A stretch of DNA of 64,000 nucleotides from Heloderma charlesbogerti. Lineage: Eukaryota > Chordata > Lepidosauria > Squamata > Helodermatidae. This document shows, one piece after another, positions 10,821-22,367 of the stretch. Numbering within the stretch: the stretch's first letter is position 1; each line of letters starts with the position of its first letter. The stretch covers positions 62,001 through 126,000 of the forward strand of contig JANEZZ010001957.1 in assembly GCA_026122225.1 (NCBI GenBank), given 5' to 3'. Position numbers and translations under genes: made by a program. The notes beneath the pieces were generated by a model. That model did not search any database and was not told where the DNA came from. It was given only the letters and a program-made list of their open reading frames with translations.

Positions 10821-11990
10821 ATGAGAAATTGCTCTCCTGCAGGAAATAGGGAATCCTCAGTTCCTGCAAGGCGTACATCTCCAGATCCTCTCCAGAAGGA
10901 GAAGACTAGTATGGCAATGCATGAGGAAGCGATGTCTCCACAATTAGTGGAGGACTATCAATCTGATTCTTCAATTTCAACAGCTCCTCCCTTGATATAT
11001 TCGCCGGACAATGTGGTGAGTGCACAGGAAGGTGCATCACCTTCGGAAGGCCCTTTTCATTTTTCTGATCAAATTCTCCAGATGGCGCAGTCATCAGGGA
11101 TTGAGACCCAACAATCTACCGAGAGATTACAAGACCCAGTTTTTTACATTGTTTATATTGCATCGTCAGCACCAGCTTCTCTTCTGTTTTTCCCTACTCT
11201 GTTGCAGACGCTCAAGGATTTCTGGAAGGCTTCTTCTTCAATGGCTCCCACTTCGAACAGGTTGGAATATCTATGTAAGGTGCAGGAGAAGGATGCAGGT
11301 TTTTTGTTTACACATCCTCGTCCTAATTTAATTATTGTGGAGTCTTTGCAAAATAAGTCCCAAAAGATTCATGCTTCTCCAGCTGATAAAGACAGAAGGC
11401 ATTTGGACCTGTTGGGCAGGCAAATCTACTCTTCTGCAGCTTTGAGGCTTAAGGTAGACAGTTACCAAGCCATGATGTCATGATACCAACTTTTTTAATG
11501 AGAAAAGATTGGGTCCCTCTGCGACTGCCTTCCAGATGAACAGCGAGAACTGGCAAGAATTTTTCAAGCGGAGGTGCTAAAGTTGTCACGTCAACAAATC
11601 AACACTACACACCATCAAGCGGATTGCATTGCTAAAGCTATGCTTGGGGCTGTATCCTTTAGAAGAGATGCCTGGCTTTAGTCATCGGGATTAACTCCAA
11701 AAGCACAATCCTGGATAGAGGACCTTCCATTTGATGGGGAAGGCTTCTTTAATGCTAAAACTGATGAGGCTATGGATGCCATATAAAAGGCAAAGAAGAT
11801 GGCAAAATCACAACTGTTCAATACGCTCCGTATCAACACAGAAGATAGTATTGACAGCAGCCTTTTTACCAACAACGTCAATATCCGGATCGACCTCCTC
11901 AATTTCAGACCCAGACACAGAGATGTCAGCAGCAAACAAATCGCTTTCACCCCTCTCACCCTAAATGGGACATTTCTAAATGGGGGCTTT
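10821..11990 (+). pseudogene. DIRS gag-like remnant, 3' part
   Basis: Resumes gag after the LTR. The frame to 11483 encodes the most conserved DIRS gag block, including VQEKDAGFLFTHP, a VESLQNKS segment and DLLGRQIYSSAALRL. After a stop and frame change it continues with ELARIFQAEV, LGAVSFRRDAWL and IEDLPFDGEGFF near 11545-11755. Stops at about 11482, 11682 and 11787 confirm decay. The product would have packaged element RNA. Confidence 0.75.
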
Positions 11991-11999
11991 GACTTGGAC

Positions 12000-12961
12000 T
12001 TACATTTGACTCATCACAGCCCCATGCATCCAATGTTTGGTTCAGTCCTCTACCTACCTGTCTGGTTGACGACAAGCTCTGATGCGTGGGTCCTCGACAC
12101 TGTCCAGTTTGGATATTGTATAGAGTTTGAAGTCCTCCCTCCTGTTGGTATTGTGAAGATTACCACTTCATCGAAGGTCCTACAGGAGGAGATGGAAACC
12201 CTTCTTGGAAAAGGTGCTTTTCAAAGAGTTGTTCCATTCAGGACAACAGACGGGGCTTACGGGGCTTTTTCCTGTTACTTCACAGTACCGAAGAGAGATG
12301 GAGGACTTTGACCTATTTTGGATCTTTGAAATCTCAATCTGTTCATCCACACCACAAAATTTTGAATGACCACATTAGCCACAATAATGCCTCTTCTGAC
12401 TCAAGGTGTGTGGTTTGTGGCAGTGGATCTCAGAGATGCATATTTCCATATTGCTATACAGAAAGGTACCAAAAATACCTCCATTTCATTATTGGGACGG
12501 TGATGTTCCAATTCCCTTTCAGTTTGGCACTGGCTCGAAGGGTTTTTACCAAATGTGTCACTATAGTTTGCACCTATCTCTGCATCCTAGGGGTAGAACT
12601 ATATCCTTACCTGGATGATTGGTTAGTAGTGGTGTCATACAAGAACCTTCTTTTTCGGGCTGTCTCTGTGTTCAGAAATCTTCTGGATTCCCTGGGTCTT
12701 TTACTAAACAAAGACAAGTTGCAACTTGAACCCGCTCAGAGAATCCCGTTCATCCAGGCAATTTTGGACTCTGTGATGGCAAGGGCTTATCTTCTTCCCA
12801 ACAGGCTGCATACCCTTGTAAGCCTTGCCAAGAGTCTTTTTCGAGAGCATTTGACAACAGCATTCAATATTCAGAGGCTCCTCAGTCTGATGGCATCAAC
12901 AGTGTATATAGTTGCCTACATGGGGCTTCGGATGAGATGCCTACAGGGCTGGTTTCTATGA
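12000..12961 (+). pseudogene. DIRS reverse transcriptase remnant
   Basis: The N-terminal part reads SDAWVLDTVQFGYCIEF and FTVPKRDGGL, ending at a TGA near 12309. Motif A, VDLRDAYFHI, is encoded at about 12425-12454 in another frame. The frame 12308-12961 then carries the palm region with the catalytic YLDD box at about 12608-12619, then GLLLNKDKLQL and an FIQAILDS segment. DIRS reverse transcriptases use this LDD-type box in the setting PYLDDWL, which is seen here. At least three frame changes are needed to follow the domain, so it is not expressible. Confidence 0.85.
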
Positions 12962-13009
12962 GCATTTGATCCAAACTGCAATGTCCGTCAGGTCATACTG
13001 ACAATCCCG

Positions 13010-13842
13010 AAAATGGTGGCAGACAGTTTTGTGTGCTGGATGGACCCCTCCAATCTGATTCAAGTAATGTCTTTTTCGACGCCGATACCAGCACATGTGT
13101 TGGTGACCAGTGCGTCTTGCTTGGGATGGGGCATTCATTGCAGCCCTCTTCAGACTCATGGAGTTTGGCTTGATACCGAAAGATGTTTATGCATCAATGC
13201 CCTAGAGGTACTGGCTGTAAAGAAGGTCAGTTGGTCAAGACACAACTTGCGCACAGGCATGTTCAGGTGTTAACAGACAATACGGCAGGCTTCTGGCACC
13301 TGAACAAGCAAGGTGGCACCTGATCAAGCACATCGGTGAAAATGACAGTAGACTTGTTCCTCGCGAGAGCCAAGTCTAACATCACCCTCGCGGCCCTCCA
13401 TATACCAGGTAGGGACAATCTCCTAGCAGACTCCCTAAGCTGAATTCCTCAGGTATCCCATGAGTGGCAGTAGGCGAGATCATCCCTCAGGACCATCTTT
13501 TGCAAATGGGGCACACCAGCTATAGACCTGTTCGTGATGGCTCAAAATGCTATTTGTCGCAGATACTGCTCAAGAGGAGGACTGGGAAAGGATTCACTCA
13601 GGGACAGCTTTCAACTTTGGTTGGGGAGCCTGCTTTACTTATTTCCACCATTTCCTGATACCAAGGGTTCTACAAAAGATCAGGAGGGACAGGACAAACT
13701 GCATAACACCATGGTGGCCCAGGCAACTGTGGTTCACCCCACTGATCAAACAATCCAAAAGCCATTATTTCAGCCTCCCATTGATACTGACAACGGACAG
13801 CGGCCATTGTCACCCTGACTTGCACACACCCAAACTTACAGC
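13010..13842 (+). pseudogene. DIRS RNase H and downstream region
   Basis: The RNase H core reads SASCLGWGIHCSPLQTHGVW and INALEVLAVKK, then, after a frame change, LTDNTAGFWHLNKQGGT near 13266-13315. The first catalytic Asp, normally TDAS, is replaced by Ser. The Glu and the second Asp remain. A short direct duplication of ggcacctga-caagca lies at 13293-13330. Further on, VMAQNAICRRYCSRGG and LLYLFPPFP match the conserved stretch between RNase H and recombinase in DIRS elements. No methyltransferase motif was clearly seen. Confidence 0.7.
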
Positions 13843-15078
13843 TTGGCGACTTTGCCCACCATAGCATCCCTTTCAGGGAAGGTGCAGGAGGTGTTACAGG
13901 CAGCTTGGAAACCAAGCACAAGACTCTCTTATCAAAACAAATGGGAGACGTTTTCTAAATTTTTGGCAGGACATTGGAAGGACATTGATCCATACTCAGC
14001 TCCCTTAGACATTATACCTACCTTCTTGCATATGCTTTTTGAGAGAGGGCTTAAACTACCATCAATCAGAGTGTGTTTGGCGGCTATTACAGCTTTTCAT
14101 CTATCCATTGAGGGTTTTTCAATGGTTACACACCCTGTTTGTATGTTTTTGCGAGGACGTAGGAATCTGGTGCCTCCAGTTGAGAGTTTTGTGCCACAGT
14201 GAAGTTTATTGGTTGTACTAAAAATGTTAACCTCCAAACCGCTTGAGCCTTTAGCCAGTATGTATCGGAGACTGCTTTCTTGGAAAGTGGCATTTTTAAT
14301 TGCCATTACCACATCACAGAGGTCTAGTGAACTTTGTGCTTTAAGGATAGATTCTTTGTACCTCATTTTTTATAAGAATAAGGTAGTACTTCATCCAGAT
14401 CCAGCCTTTTTACCTAAGGTGGTATCCAGTTTTCATATGAACCAGGATATCTTTTTACCCACCTTTTTTCCTTCACTGTCATCTCAGTTGGAATCCATAC
14501 TTCATGCTTTAGACGTGCGTAGAGCACTCACATTCTATAAGGCAACAACTGAGACATTTTGAAAATCACAAAGTCTCTTCGTATGTTATGAGGGACCAAA
14601 GAAAGGTCTTCAAGTGGAGAGCCAGTGTAGTGTAGTGGTGAGAGTGACGGACTGGGAGCCGGGAGATCCGGGTTCTAGTCCCCACTTGGCCATGGAAGCT
14701 CACTGGGTGACTTTGGGCCAGTCACAGACTCTCAGCCCAACCTACCTCACAGGGTTGTTGTTGTGAGGATACAACGGTGAGGAGGAGGATAATGTAAGCC
14801 GCCTTGAGTTCCTTGCGAGAGGGAGAAAGGCGGGGTATAAATGCAATAAATAAATAAATAAATAAATAAAAGTGTCCTTGCAGCGTCTTGCAGCTTGGAT
14901 AGTACATGCCATCAGTCTAGCATACGAGCTAGCTGGATTAAGCATAGATGGCCCTATTAGAGCACATTCAACCAGAGGTGTTTTGACATTGATGGCATTT
15001 GGAAGAGGCGTATCATTAATGGACAGCTGCAGAGCTGCAACATGGTTGAGACCATCAACATTCATGTCTCACTGCTGA
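13843..15078 (+). pseudogene. DIRS tyrosine recombinase, SINE-interrupted
   Basis: The N-terminal core-binding domain reads VQEVLQAAWKPSTRLSYQNK and FLRGRRNLVPP (13843-14202). A frame change leads to the catalytic domain with ITTSQRSSELCALRI, whose Arg is a likely catalytic residue. A SINE interrupts at 14617-14869. The C-terminal part resumes with AHSTRGVLTLM, giving the H-x-x-R pair, and CRAATWLRPSTFMSHC. The final Cys (codon 15073-15075) stands where DIRS recombinases have the nucleophilic Tyr. A stop follows at once, earlier than usual. The enzyme would have integrated the circular element DNA; this copy is inactive on several counts. Confidence 0.85.
14617..14869 (+). mobile_element. tRNA-derived SINE in the DIRS recombinase
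   Basis: Starts gagagccagtgtagtgtagt with an A-box-like tagtgtagtggtgagagtg and a B-box-like gggttctagtcccc, the Pol III promoter elements. The body carries GGGTGACTTTGGGCCAGTCAC and CCTACCTCACAGGGTTGTTGTTGTG. The tail is (AATA)n after gccgccttgag...ggcggggtataaa, which resembles the L2 3' end. A short duplication aagtg flanks it (14612-14616 and 14870-14874). Related copies lie at 24.0 and 35.2 kb. It resembles the squamate Sauria SINE family. Confidence 0.85.
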
Positions 15079-15181
15079 CTCAGTGTGCATGCTAGAGAGG
15101 ACTGTAACTTCAGTCGAGCAGTTCTGTCTTCTGTCCTTCAATAGGACACCTACCCACCTCCGGTAAGTCAGCTTGTTAATC

Positions 15182-15266
15182 GCCCATATGTGTGATGCTC
15201 AGAGACACAAAGAAGAAATGCAGGTTGCTTACCTGTAACTGTAGTTCTTGAAATGGTCCTTTGTCC
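15182..15266. repeat. DIRS internal complementary region
   Basis: 15182-15205 is the inverted complement of the left terminal repeat's outer end (cacatatggg and flank). 15215-15266 is the inverted complement of the outer end of the right repeat (about 15505-15567, including agaaatgcaggttgct). Such a region is thought to template completion and circularisation of DIRS DNA. Confidence 0.85.
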
Positions 15267-15360
15267 ATTCACACAACCCACTCACTATCTCCACTGCAGT
15301 GTCAATGTCATTACTGTTGTCGATGCCAGAGTGAACAATTACCTTCGGTATGAGGTTGGT

Positions 15361-15567
15361 TAGTTGGTCTCAAGGAACTGAGGAGACAGGTGGGAACCTG
15401 ATGGGACATGCGTGGTGAATGGTGGGGGGAGGGCTCCCGCCAAAAAATGTTTTCCTCAGCTACAGACGTTTCCTGAACAGGACTCTGTGCAGGCGCAGAG
15501 CCCATATGTGTGAATACACAGATGACCCCTCAAAGAACTACAGTTACAGGAAAGCAACCTGCATTTC
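15361..15567 (-). repeat. DIRS right inverted terminal repeat
   Basis: Inverted copy of 8933-9105. Its outer 60 bases extend past the left repeat and pair with 15215-15266. Sequence beyond about 15570 switches to a MITE, giving the element edge. Confidence 0.85.
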
Positions 15568-15584
15568 TAGTATAGATTAAGACA

Positions 15585-15703
15585 GCCTTCCCCAACCTGG
15601 TGTCCTGCAAATGTGTTGGACTGCAACTCCCAAAATTCCCAGCCAGCACAGCCAATGGCCATGCTAGCTGGGAATTATGGGAGTTGCAGTCCAACACAAC
15701 TGC
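15585..15703. repeat. Palindromic hAT-like MITE
   Basis: Left arm gccttccccaacctgg...ttggactgcaactccca and right arm gggagttgcagtccaacaca are inverted to each other. The distal right arm is lost. It starts about 15 bp after the DIRS end. Confidence 0.75.
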
Positions 15704-16533
15704 ACTAAGATTTCAGAGGACTCGCATGTGCAGAGTATCCTTAACACTTTATTAGGAAAAAGGGGTCTGGTACTTGATGTGAACAGTATGCCATCATTTG
15801 TTAGGTCAACCGTGCATGGCAACTAACTCTGAAAGAACAGGTAACATTGACATGTAAGCTTTCTGTTGCTTCTTGTGTTGCTGTATAATCTTTCAGGAGC
15901 AATAAATAATGGGCAGGGTGTGCTATCTCCATGTTGCGGGAGCTTGCTGGCATTTCCTGCTTTTTGTGATCAAGAATAAGCTATTTTGTATCTACTTGCA
16001 TAGCGCTATGGCTAGCAAGGGATACCCTTCCCTTATTTCTGATCTCTCCTGTCCGTGTGCGTTCATGCGCACATACATGTGTAGCCCCTGGCAGACATGC
16101 AGTGCAGCCCTCAGGGTCAAAAAGGCTGTGTACCCCTTCTTTAAATTAGCCCTAAGCTATTTCACGTACATTATCAAGAATTCAACCACCAGCATCAGAA
16201 ATGTTTTTTTTTAAACATTGACCTTGATGTACCACAATTTAATCCTTCAGGGAAAAGATCATATTATGGTAACTAACTAACTCTTCCATGGTTTTGTTTA
16301 TAAAGAAAGATGCAAATAAATTTTGTGAAACAATGATTTACAGTAATTGTAGTCAGGCACAATCCAAGTATAGCTTGAGCATAGAGAAGAAGCTTCTCTG
16401 TGATATGAGATTCGGCAGACAATGAACTTATTACATGAAGTCCTATTGCTATTAAGCGAATAGGTCAACAGGTAGCATTCATCTCTTTGTTCATACTGAA
16501 GAGACAAATATATTGGTAGGAAATCTTATACCA
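15704..16533. other. Intronic DNA between MITE and BovB copy C
   Basis: About 0.8 kb with no recognised coding or repeat structure apart from a short T run near 16205. Confidence 0.5.
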
Positions 16534-16735
16534 GCAACAAGGCTTGTTGTTCAGTCGTTCAGTCGTGTCCGACTCTTCGTGACCCCATGGACCATAGCAC
16601 GCCAGGCCTTCCTGTCCTCCGCTCTGTCCCGGAGTGTGCTCAAGTTCATATTCATTGCATCGGTGATGCTATCTAGCCATCTCATCCTCTGCCGTCCCCT
16701 TCTCCTTTTGCCTTCAGTCTTTTCCAGCATCAGGG

Positions 16736-17722
16736 TCAATCAAAGTAACAATCAAAGGCTTTAGCGTAGTCAATGAAGCAGAAATAGACGTTTTTCTGGA
16801 ATTCTCTTGCTTTCTCCATGATGCAACGAATGTTGGCGATTTGATCTCTAGTTCCTCTGCCTCTTCGAAACCCAGCTTGTACTTCCAGTAGTTCTCGATT
16901 CGCATTCTGCTGAAGCCTAGCTTGTAGGATTTTGAGCATCACCTTGCTGGCATGTGAAATGAGTGCAATTGTGCGGTAGTTTGAACACTTTTTGGCGTTG
17001 CCCTTCTTTGGAATTGGAATGTAAACTGACCTTTTCCAGTCTTGCGGCCATTGTTGAGTGTTCCAAATTTGTTGGCATATTGAATGCAGCACCTTAACAG
17101 CATCATCTTTTAGGATTTTAAATAGCTCAGCTGGAATACTGTCATCTCCACTAGCTTTGTTGTTAGTAATGCTTCTTAAGGCCCACTTGACTTCACTCTC
17201 TAGGATGTCCAGCTCAAGTTCAGTGACCGCACTATCATGGCTATCAGGGACATTAAGATCTTTCATGTATAGTTCTGTGTACTCTTTCCACCTCTTCTTA
17301 ATCTCCTCTGCTTCTGTTAGGTCCCTGCCTTCTTTGTCCTTTATCATGCCCGTCTTTGCACAAAATGTTCCCTTGAGATCTCCGATTTTCTTGAAGAGAT
17401 CTCTAGTCTTTCCCATTCTGTTGTTTTCCTCAATTTCTTTGCATTGTTCATTTAAGAAGGCCTTCTTGTGTCTCCTTGCTATTCTCTGGAACTCTGCATT
17501 CAGTTGGATATATCTTCCCCTTTCTCCCTTGCTTTTCACTTCCCTTCTTTCCTCAGCCACTTGTAAAGCCTTATCAGACAGCCACTTGGCTTTCTTGCAT
17601 TTCTTTTTCTTTGGGATGGATTGAGTTGCTGCCTCCTGAACAATGTTACGGACCTCCGTCCATAGTTCCTCGGGCACTCTGTCTATCAGGTCTAATTCCT
17701 GAAATCTATTCCTCACCTCCAC
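16736..17722 (-). pseudogene. BovB linker and truncated RT, copy C
   Basis: A 328-codon open stretch from MEVRNRFQELDLIDRVPEEL through the linker into the reverse transcriptase. It stops just after motif A (IDYAKAFDC) at the internal deletion. Copy A's duplication near 2250-2290 is absent here, so this copy keeps the ancestral frame through NVPDSHDSAVTELELDILE. The catalytic YADD box and thumb are gone. The remaining C-terminal fragment (16551-16739) lies beyond the junction and encodes TLMLEKTEGKRRRGRQRMRW. Confidence 0.9.
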
Positions 17723-17903
17723 TGTATATTAATAAGGGATATGATTTAGGTCATACCTGAATGGTTTAGTGGTTTTCCCTATGTTCTTCAATTTAAGCCG
17801 AAATTTTGCAAGAAGCAGCTCATGATCTGAGTCACAGTCAGCTCCAGGTCTTGTTTTGACTGACTGTATAGAGCTTCTCCATCTTTGGCTGCAAAGGACA
17901 TAA

Positions 17904-18839
17904 TCAATCTGATTTCGATATTGACCATCTGGTGATGTCCATGTGTAGAGTCATCTCTTGTGCTGCTGGAAAAGAGTGTTTGCTATGATCAGCGTGTTCT
18001 CTTGGCAAAACTATTAGCTTTTGTCCTGCTTCATTTTGTACACCAAGGCCACGCCTGCCTGTTATCCCGGTGATTTCTTGACTTCCTACTTTAGCATTCC
18101 AATCCCCTATGATGAAGAGGACATCTTTTTTTGGTGTTAGTTCTAGAAGGTGTTGTAGGTCTTCATAGAACCAATCAACCTCAGCTTCTTCAGCCTCAGT
18201 GGTTGGGGCATAGACTTGAATTACTGTGATGTTGAATGGTTTGCCTTGGATTCGTACTGAGATCATTCTATCGTTTTTGAGATTGTACCCCAGTACTGCT
18301 TTTCCCACCCTTTTGTTGACTATGAGTGCTACTCCATTTCTTCTAAGGGATTCTTGCCCACAATAGTAGATATGATGGTCACCTGAATTAAATTCGCCCA
18401 TGCCTGTCCATTTGAGTTCGCTGATTCCCAAGATGTCGATGTTCAATCTTGCCATCTCATGTTTGACCACCTCCAGCTTACCCTGATTCATTGATCTGAC
18501 ATTCCAGGTTCCTAAACAATATTGTTCTTTACAGCATCGGATTTTCTTTTCACCACCAGACACATCCACAGCTGAGTGTCCTTTCGGCTTTGGCCCAGCC
18601 ACTTCACTCTTTCTGGCGCTACTTGGAAATTCCCTCTGCTCTTCCCCAGTAGTATATTGGACACCTTCCGACCTGAGGGGCTCATCTTCCGGCGTCATAT
18701 CTTTTAGCCTTGTGATATGTTCCATGGGGTTTTCTTGGCAAGAATACTGGAGTGGGTTGCCATTTCCTTCTCCAGTGGACCACATTTTGTCAGAACTCTC
18801 TGCCATGACCTGTCCGTCTTGGGTGGCCCTGCACGGCAT
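17904..18839 (-). pseudogene. BovB endonuclease domain, copy C
   Basis: 311 codons matching the copy A endonuclease. The catalytic Glu after DILGIS is present here (ISELKWTG), as are LGTWNVRSM, QVYAPT and IGDWNA. A 2-bp deletion near 18010, relative to copy A, shifts the frame after GQKLI. The last 35 or so residues are therefore foreign and the SDH motif is out of frame. The Gln codon that is TAG in copy A is CAG here. Confidence 0.9.
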
Positions 18840-18915
18840 AGCTTATGGCTTCACTGAGTTACGCAAGCCCCTTCACCACAACAAGGCAGTGATCCATGAA
18901 GGGGGCAACAAGGCT

Positions 18916-21900
18916 ACCTTCTTATAAAATGAGGATCCTCAAGAACTGCTTGTACAGAATGTTTTGTTGTTGTTGTTGCTTTTTTAGCAGCATCTGATCA
19001 TCAAGCAAGGTTGCCAATGTTTAGTGGACGGACTCTTTTCTCCCTCAAATTGCACGATTGAGAGAGGAACAAGTAATTCTGAATAGCCACTAGAAACTTT
19101 AAGAAGTAACTTGGTCAAGAGTTGGCTTATGGAAACAAGACGTTTTTGGGCCAAACTAGATGTGATGCCTAAATACTTCATCAAAAACCATGTCAGTTTA
19201 AAAACAATACAGTGAAAATCATGTCAGTTGCTTAAAAATGTAATGGCAGGTGCAGGGCAGGGCCTGATTTTCATTAGGATCACAGGGCATGTGGAGGGGA
19301 TGTTTAACCCTTTCCCCTGCCTCAGTCCTGATGACACCCCCCCCCCCACACACACAGGTCAGTTATGAGCCTTATGGTGAAAAAATTCCTATCAGTACCA
19401 ATGGGAGATCCTCCTACCCCACTAAGGCTCATAGTCATGCAAGCGGGTGGGATTTTTGTTGGGATTGTGGCTGGAATGGGAAGTGTTAAATCTCCCTGCT
19501 CATTGCAGTCCTGATGAAAATTGCCCCCCTCGTACTTACTATTAAATGAAACAAAACCCAGCATAGTTTATAATGAAACATCATTTCTAGTCTGGCCCTC
19601 AGTAATACAGCATGCAGAACAAAAATAAGATCCAAGAATCTGGAGGTTTAAGCATCCTAATTCTAGACTAGGCAATAAAGCAAAGCTTTTCTCAGTGTGA
19701 GGTTAATCAGCTATTAAAAGAAGCTACCTATATGTAGAATATATATCCTTGATATCTTGAGTTTCTTTCAAGGTAGTCTAATCCTGTTATCATTTAAGGA
19801 ATGTATGTGTCAAGTATAGAAGGCCAAGCATCACATGTGGAAGCATTAGCCTCTGATTACATGCATTCCATATTTCATTTTATGTTGTGTGAGGTTTGTG
19901 ATAGGTATTGTCTGTGTTAATTGATCTGGCAGCCTCTCTTTTTCTAGAGAAGAAGCCCCTCCGGAATGCAGAATAAATACTCTGAATTTCACTCTCTTTT
20001 TGATGTATTTGGAAGCTGGTGTGTGATCCCCACAGCAAAAGGAACCCCAGATGTGTCATGCTTTTTTAAGGGAAGAAGCATGTAATGAAATGACTAATTA
20101 GACTACTAATGAGCATAAAGAGTAATTAAAATATTTTTAATTTTTGCCAGTGCCAGACGCTGAAATGTTTTAAGTCTCAAAGGGCTGGAATCTAAACCCG
20201 TTATGAGTTATTTTGAAGCATTTGGTGGATGATGAGTTAATTTATAGACATTACTCTTGGCAGGTGGGGGGATCAACATTTACCAACAGACCCTATTTAG
20301 AGGTGACTAGGGGATTATAGTATCTGATGGATTTTTAAAAATTATTCTTGGAAAGCCTCGAGTCCTTCCACATTTCTGTGTAACTCTTGGTTAGTGATCC
20401 ATCCCTACTTGTGGGTCAGACTCAACTTTTTTTAACAGACATAGCTGTGACTTTAAAGTACGATGAGGCTTGACCCTTAGTTAATTTCTCCTTGTGTGCA
20501 GGTATTGTCAGAACTTTGCCAGTTGCACTCATCATTATTACAGATAGGGCTGGAAAGGACACAGAGCATCTGATCTAACTAGTTTTGAGAGTATATCTTC
20601 ATTCATATTCCATATTACCCAATCTGTAGTGTGTGACAAGCAAAATCTAGGGGTAAGATGTGTCATGTTCACTGAGCCTATGGTATAAGTTCGGTAAAAC
20701 AATCCATTTAAGGCAGCCTTACTATAGGAGAGACAAAAGCATTCTTCCAGGTTACCAACAGTGTTAACTGGAAGGGAGACGAACATTTGGGTATAATAAT
20801 CGATGGGACCAAAGTTCCTCATATTTTCTATTAAGACTGATATGCATGAAGTTCCCTCCAGCAGCTGACTCCAGATAGTGAATTAGCATCTCCTCTTTAT
20901 ACCACCTCTAACCCATCTTTCTTCTTTGAGTAGTGCAGTCAGGCAGTTGGCCAGGATGACTGCCAGATGAGAATTCTAACAGGCGGTGGTGTCAAGAGCC
21001 ACAGAGAGGCCCATCCTCCCGTACCCATGAAGCCTGAGGCAAGGAAGTCTACATAAAAGAGAAATTGCCCAGAGAGAAACTGTGTTAAAAGAAAATGATC
21101 ATGAAATAATTAAGGACAGATGCCGAGAAAAGAAGTAAAGCTGCCAAGTTCTGCAGGTGGTGGCCTGCCAGACCAGAATCCTGCCTTAGAACCAGGGTTA
21201 GCCCTGTTTAACTATCTATATATACCCAAGACTCTGTGTGAGTGGGCCTCTGTGTACATTTCTCTCTCAGTTGCACAACTCTGGTAGCTGAATGTTGAGG
21301 AGAGTGCATGTGTGTAGGTGTGCTAGCTTCATATTTGGATGGGTTTTTTAGGTGGTCCTCTGGAATTGCCCATAGTAATGTAGATAACATTCAGCCTCAT
21401 AGGGCAGCTTGCTCCTATCCTTGCTTGATCATGGCATCTCTGTCCCCATCACAGGGCTGTTGTCTCTGCTAGCTGCATATAAGTTAGACCACACAAAATG
21501 GAAAGCCTGTGAAAAATGGGTATTGCTTCACAAATTCTCAACCAAGCACAGTATAGGGTTGGGCATATAGACCTTATGATATATCCATCCATATCCATTT
21601 GATTAAGAACTTTACTGCCTTGCCCCCAAATTAGGCTAAAGGCAGAGTCAAGGAGAAGTTCGTACTCCCACAGCAATTGTTTGCACTGAGTAATGTAGGA
21701 TGACCACTTTTGAGAAGTATAGAGTTAATCCCTTGAGTGTGGAAGCAAACCCCCCGTGCACTGAGCCTTCTCAGAAGAATTTATTTAATACACCATATGC
21801 ATTTTATGTCTCCTTGCTTTGCATAGCTTGCTTCTTCACAATGATTGCATAGGTATTTGGAGAATTGCTCTGTTCATATCATCTTAAGAGGCATGATTCA

Positions 21901-22367
21901 CAAGTCTTTAATGTGTTTGTTTTTCACATTTACCATACAGGTTAGGAGGCTCCTATAGAAATTACAGCTGGGAAGTCTGGAATAAGTATATGCAGGAGAT
22001 GAACTGTGCAAAGTGATGTTATTTATATCATATCCAGAGGCATAGTTTAAGACATGTAAGAATAGCACTGGCAAATACTTCCTCATTGTCTGCTTATTTT
22101 TAGGCCTCCTGGGATGCCAATCGTTTAGGCTGATGTGATGTTGTCTTGGTGAATGGTTCAGAATGCTTGAACAGCTGAACTTTCAGCCTGGACTCAGACC
22201 AAAAGCACTGACCCCTGACTGTGGATCTGTGATGGATTAGCCTTCTTGGGTGGGTGGGTGAGGAATGCTGGAGGAGGATTTGCAGTCCTCTGGGAGAATG
22301 TTGAATATTTGATTATCAGTTTCTGGGAATGAGCTTTAAAAGGTTTTTTAAATACCATGCTTCACTT
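18916..22367. other. Intronic DNA, no recognised gene
   Basis: About 3.4 kb. A C-run with CA repeats lies at about 19337-19358. Weakly inverted ends attttcattagga (about 19268-19280) and tcctgatgaaaat (about 19510-19523) could bound an old fold-back element. Open frames at 19289-19564, 20538-20822 and 21449-21676 are short and without motifs. Confidence 0.5.

Larger units (their letters stand above)
8933..15567 (+). mobile_element. DIRS-type tyrosine-recombinase retroelement
   Basis: A degenerate DIRS element of about 6.6 kb. It has a left inverted terminal repeat (8933-9105), gag remnants, reverse transcriptase with a YLDD box, RNase H, a tyrosine recombinase, an internal complementary region (15182-15266) and a right inverted repeat (15361-15567). 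This order and the split-repeat architecture define DIRS elements, which integrate through a circular intermediate and a recombinase and leave no target duplication. Consistently, no flanking duplication was found. Many frameshifts and stops show it is dead. A solo LTR (10292-10820) and a SINE (14617-14869) were inserted into it later. Confidence 0.88.
16545..18904 (-). mobile_element. BovB LINE copy C, internally deleted
   Basis: Both termini are present: the 3' (TTG)n end at about 16545, and the same 5' end as copy A at about 18904. An 11-bp duplication, gcaacaaggct, flanks it at 16534-16544 and 18905-18915. About 0.85 kb matching copy A 903-1757 is missing, joined near 16738-16751. The missing part includes reverse transcriptase motifs B and C. 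A short filler, aatcaaagta, sits at the junction and resembles the adjoining acaatcaaagg. The element is otherwise very similar to copy A and in the same orientation. Confidence 0.92.

Noticed and set aside
19261..19530. Possible small transposon with attttcat-agga ends
   Set aside because: The inverted ends match over only about 14 bases with mismatches; too weak to call.
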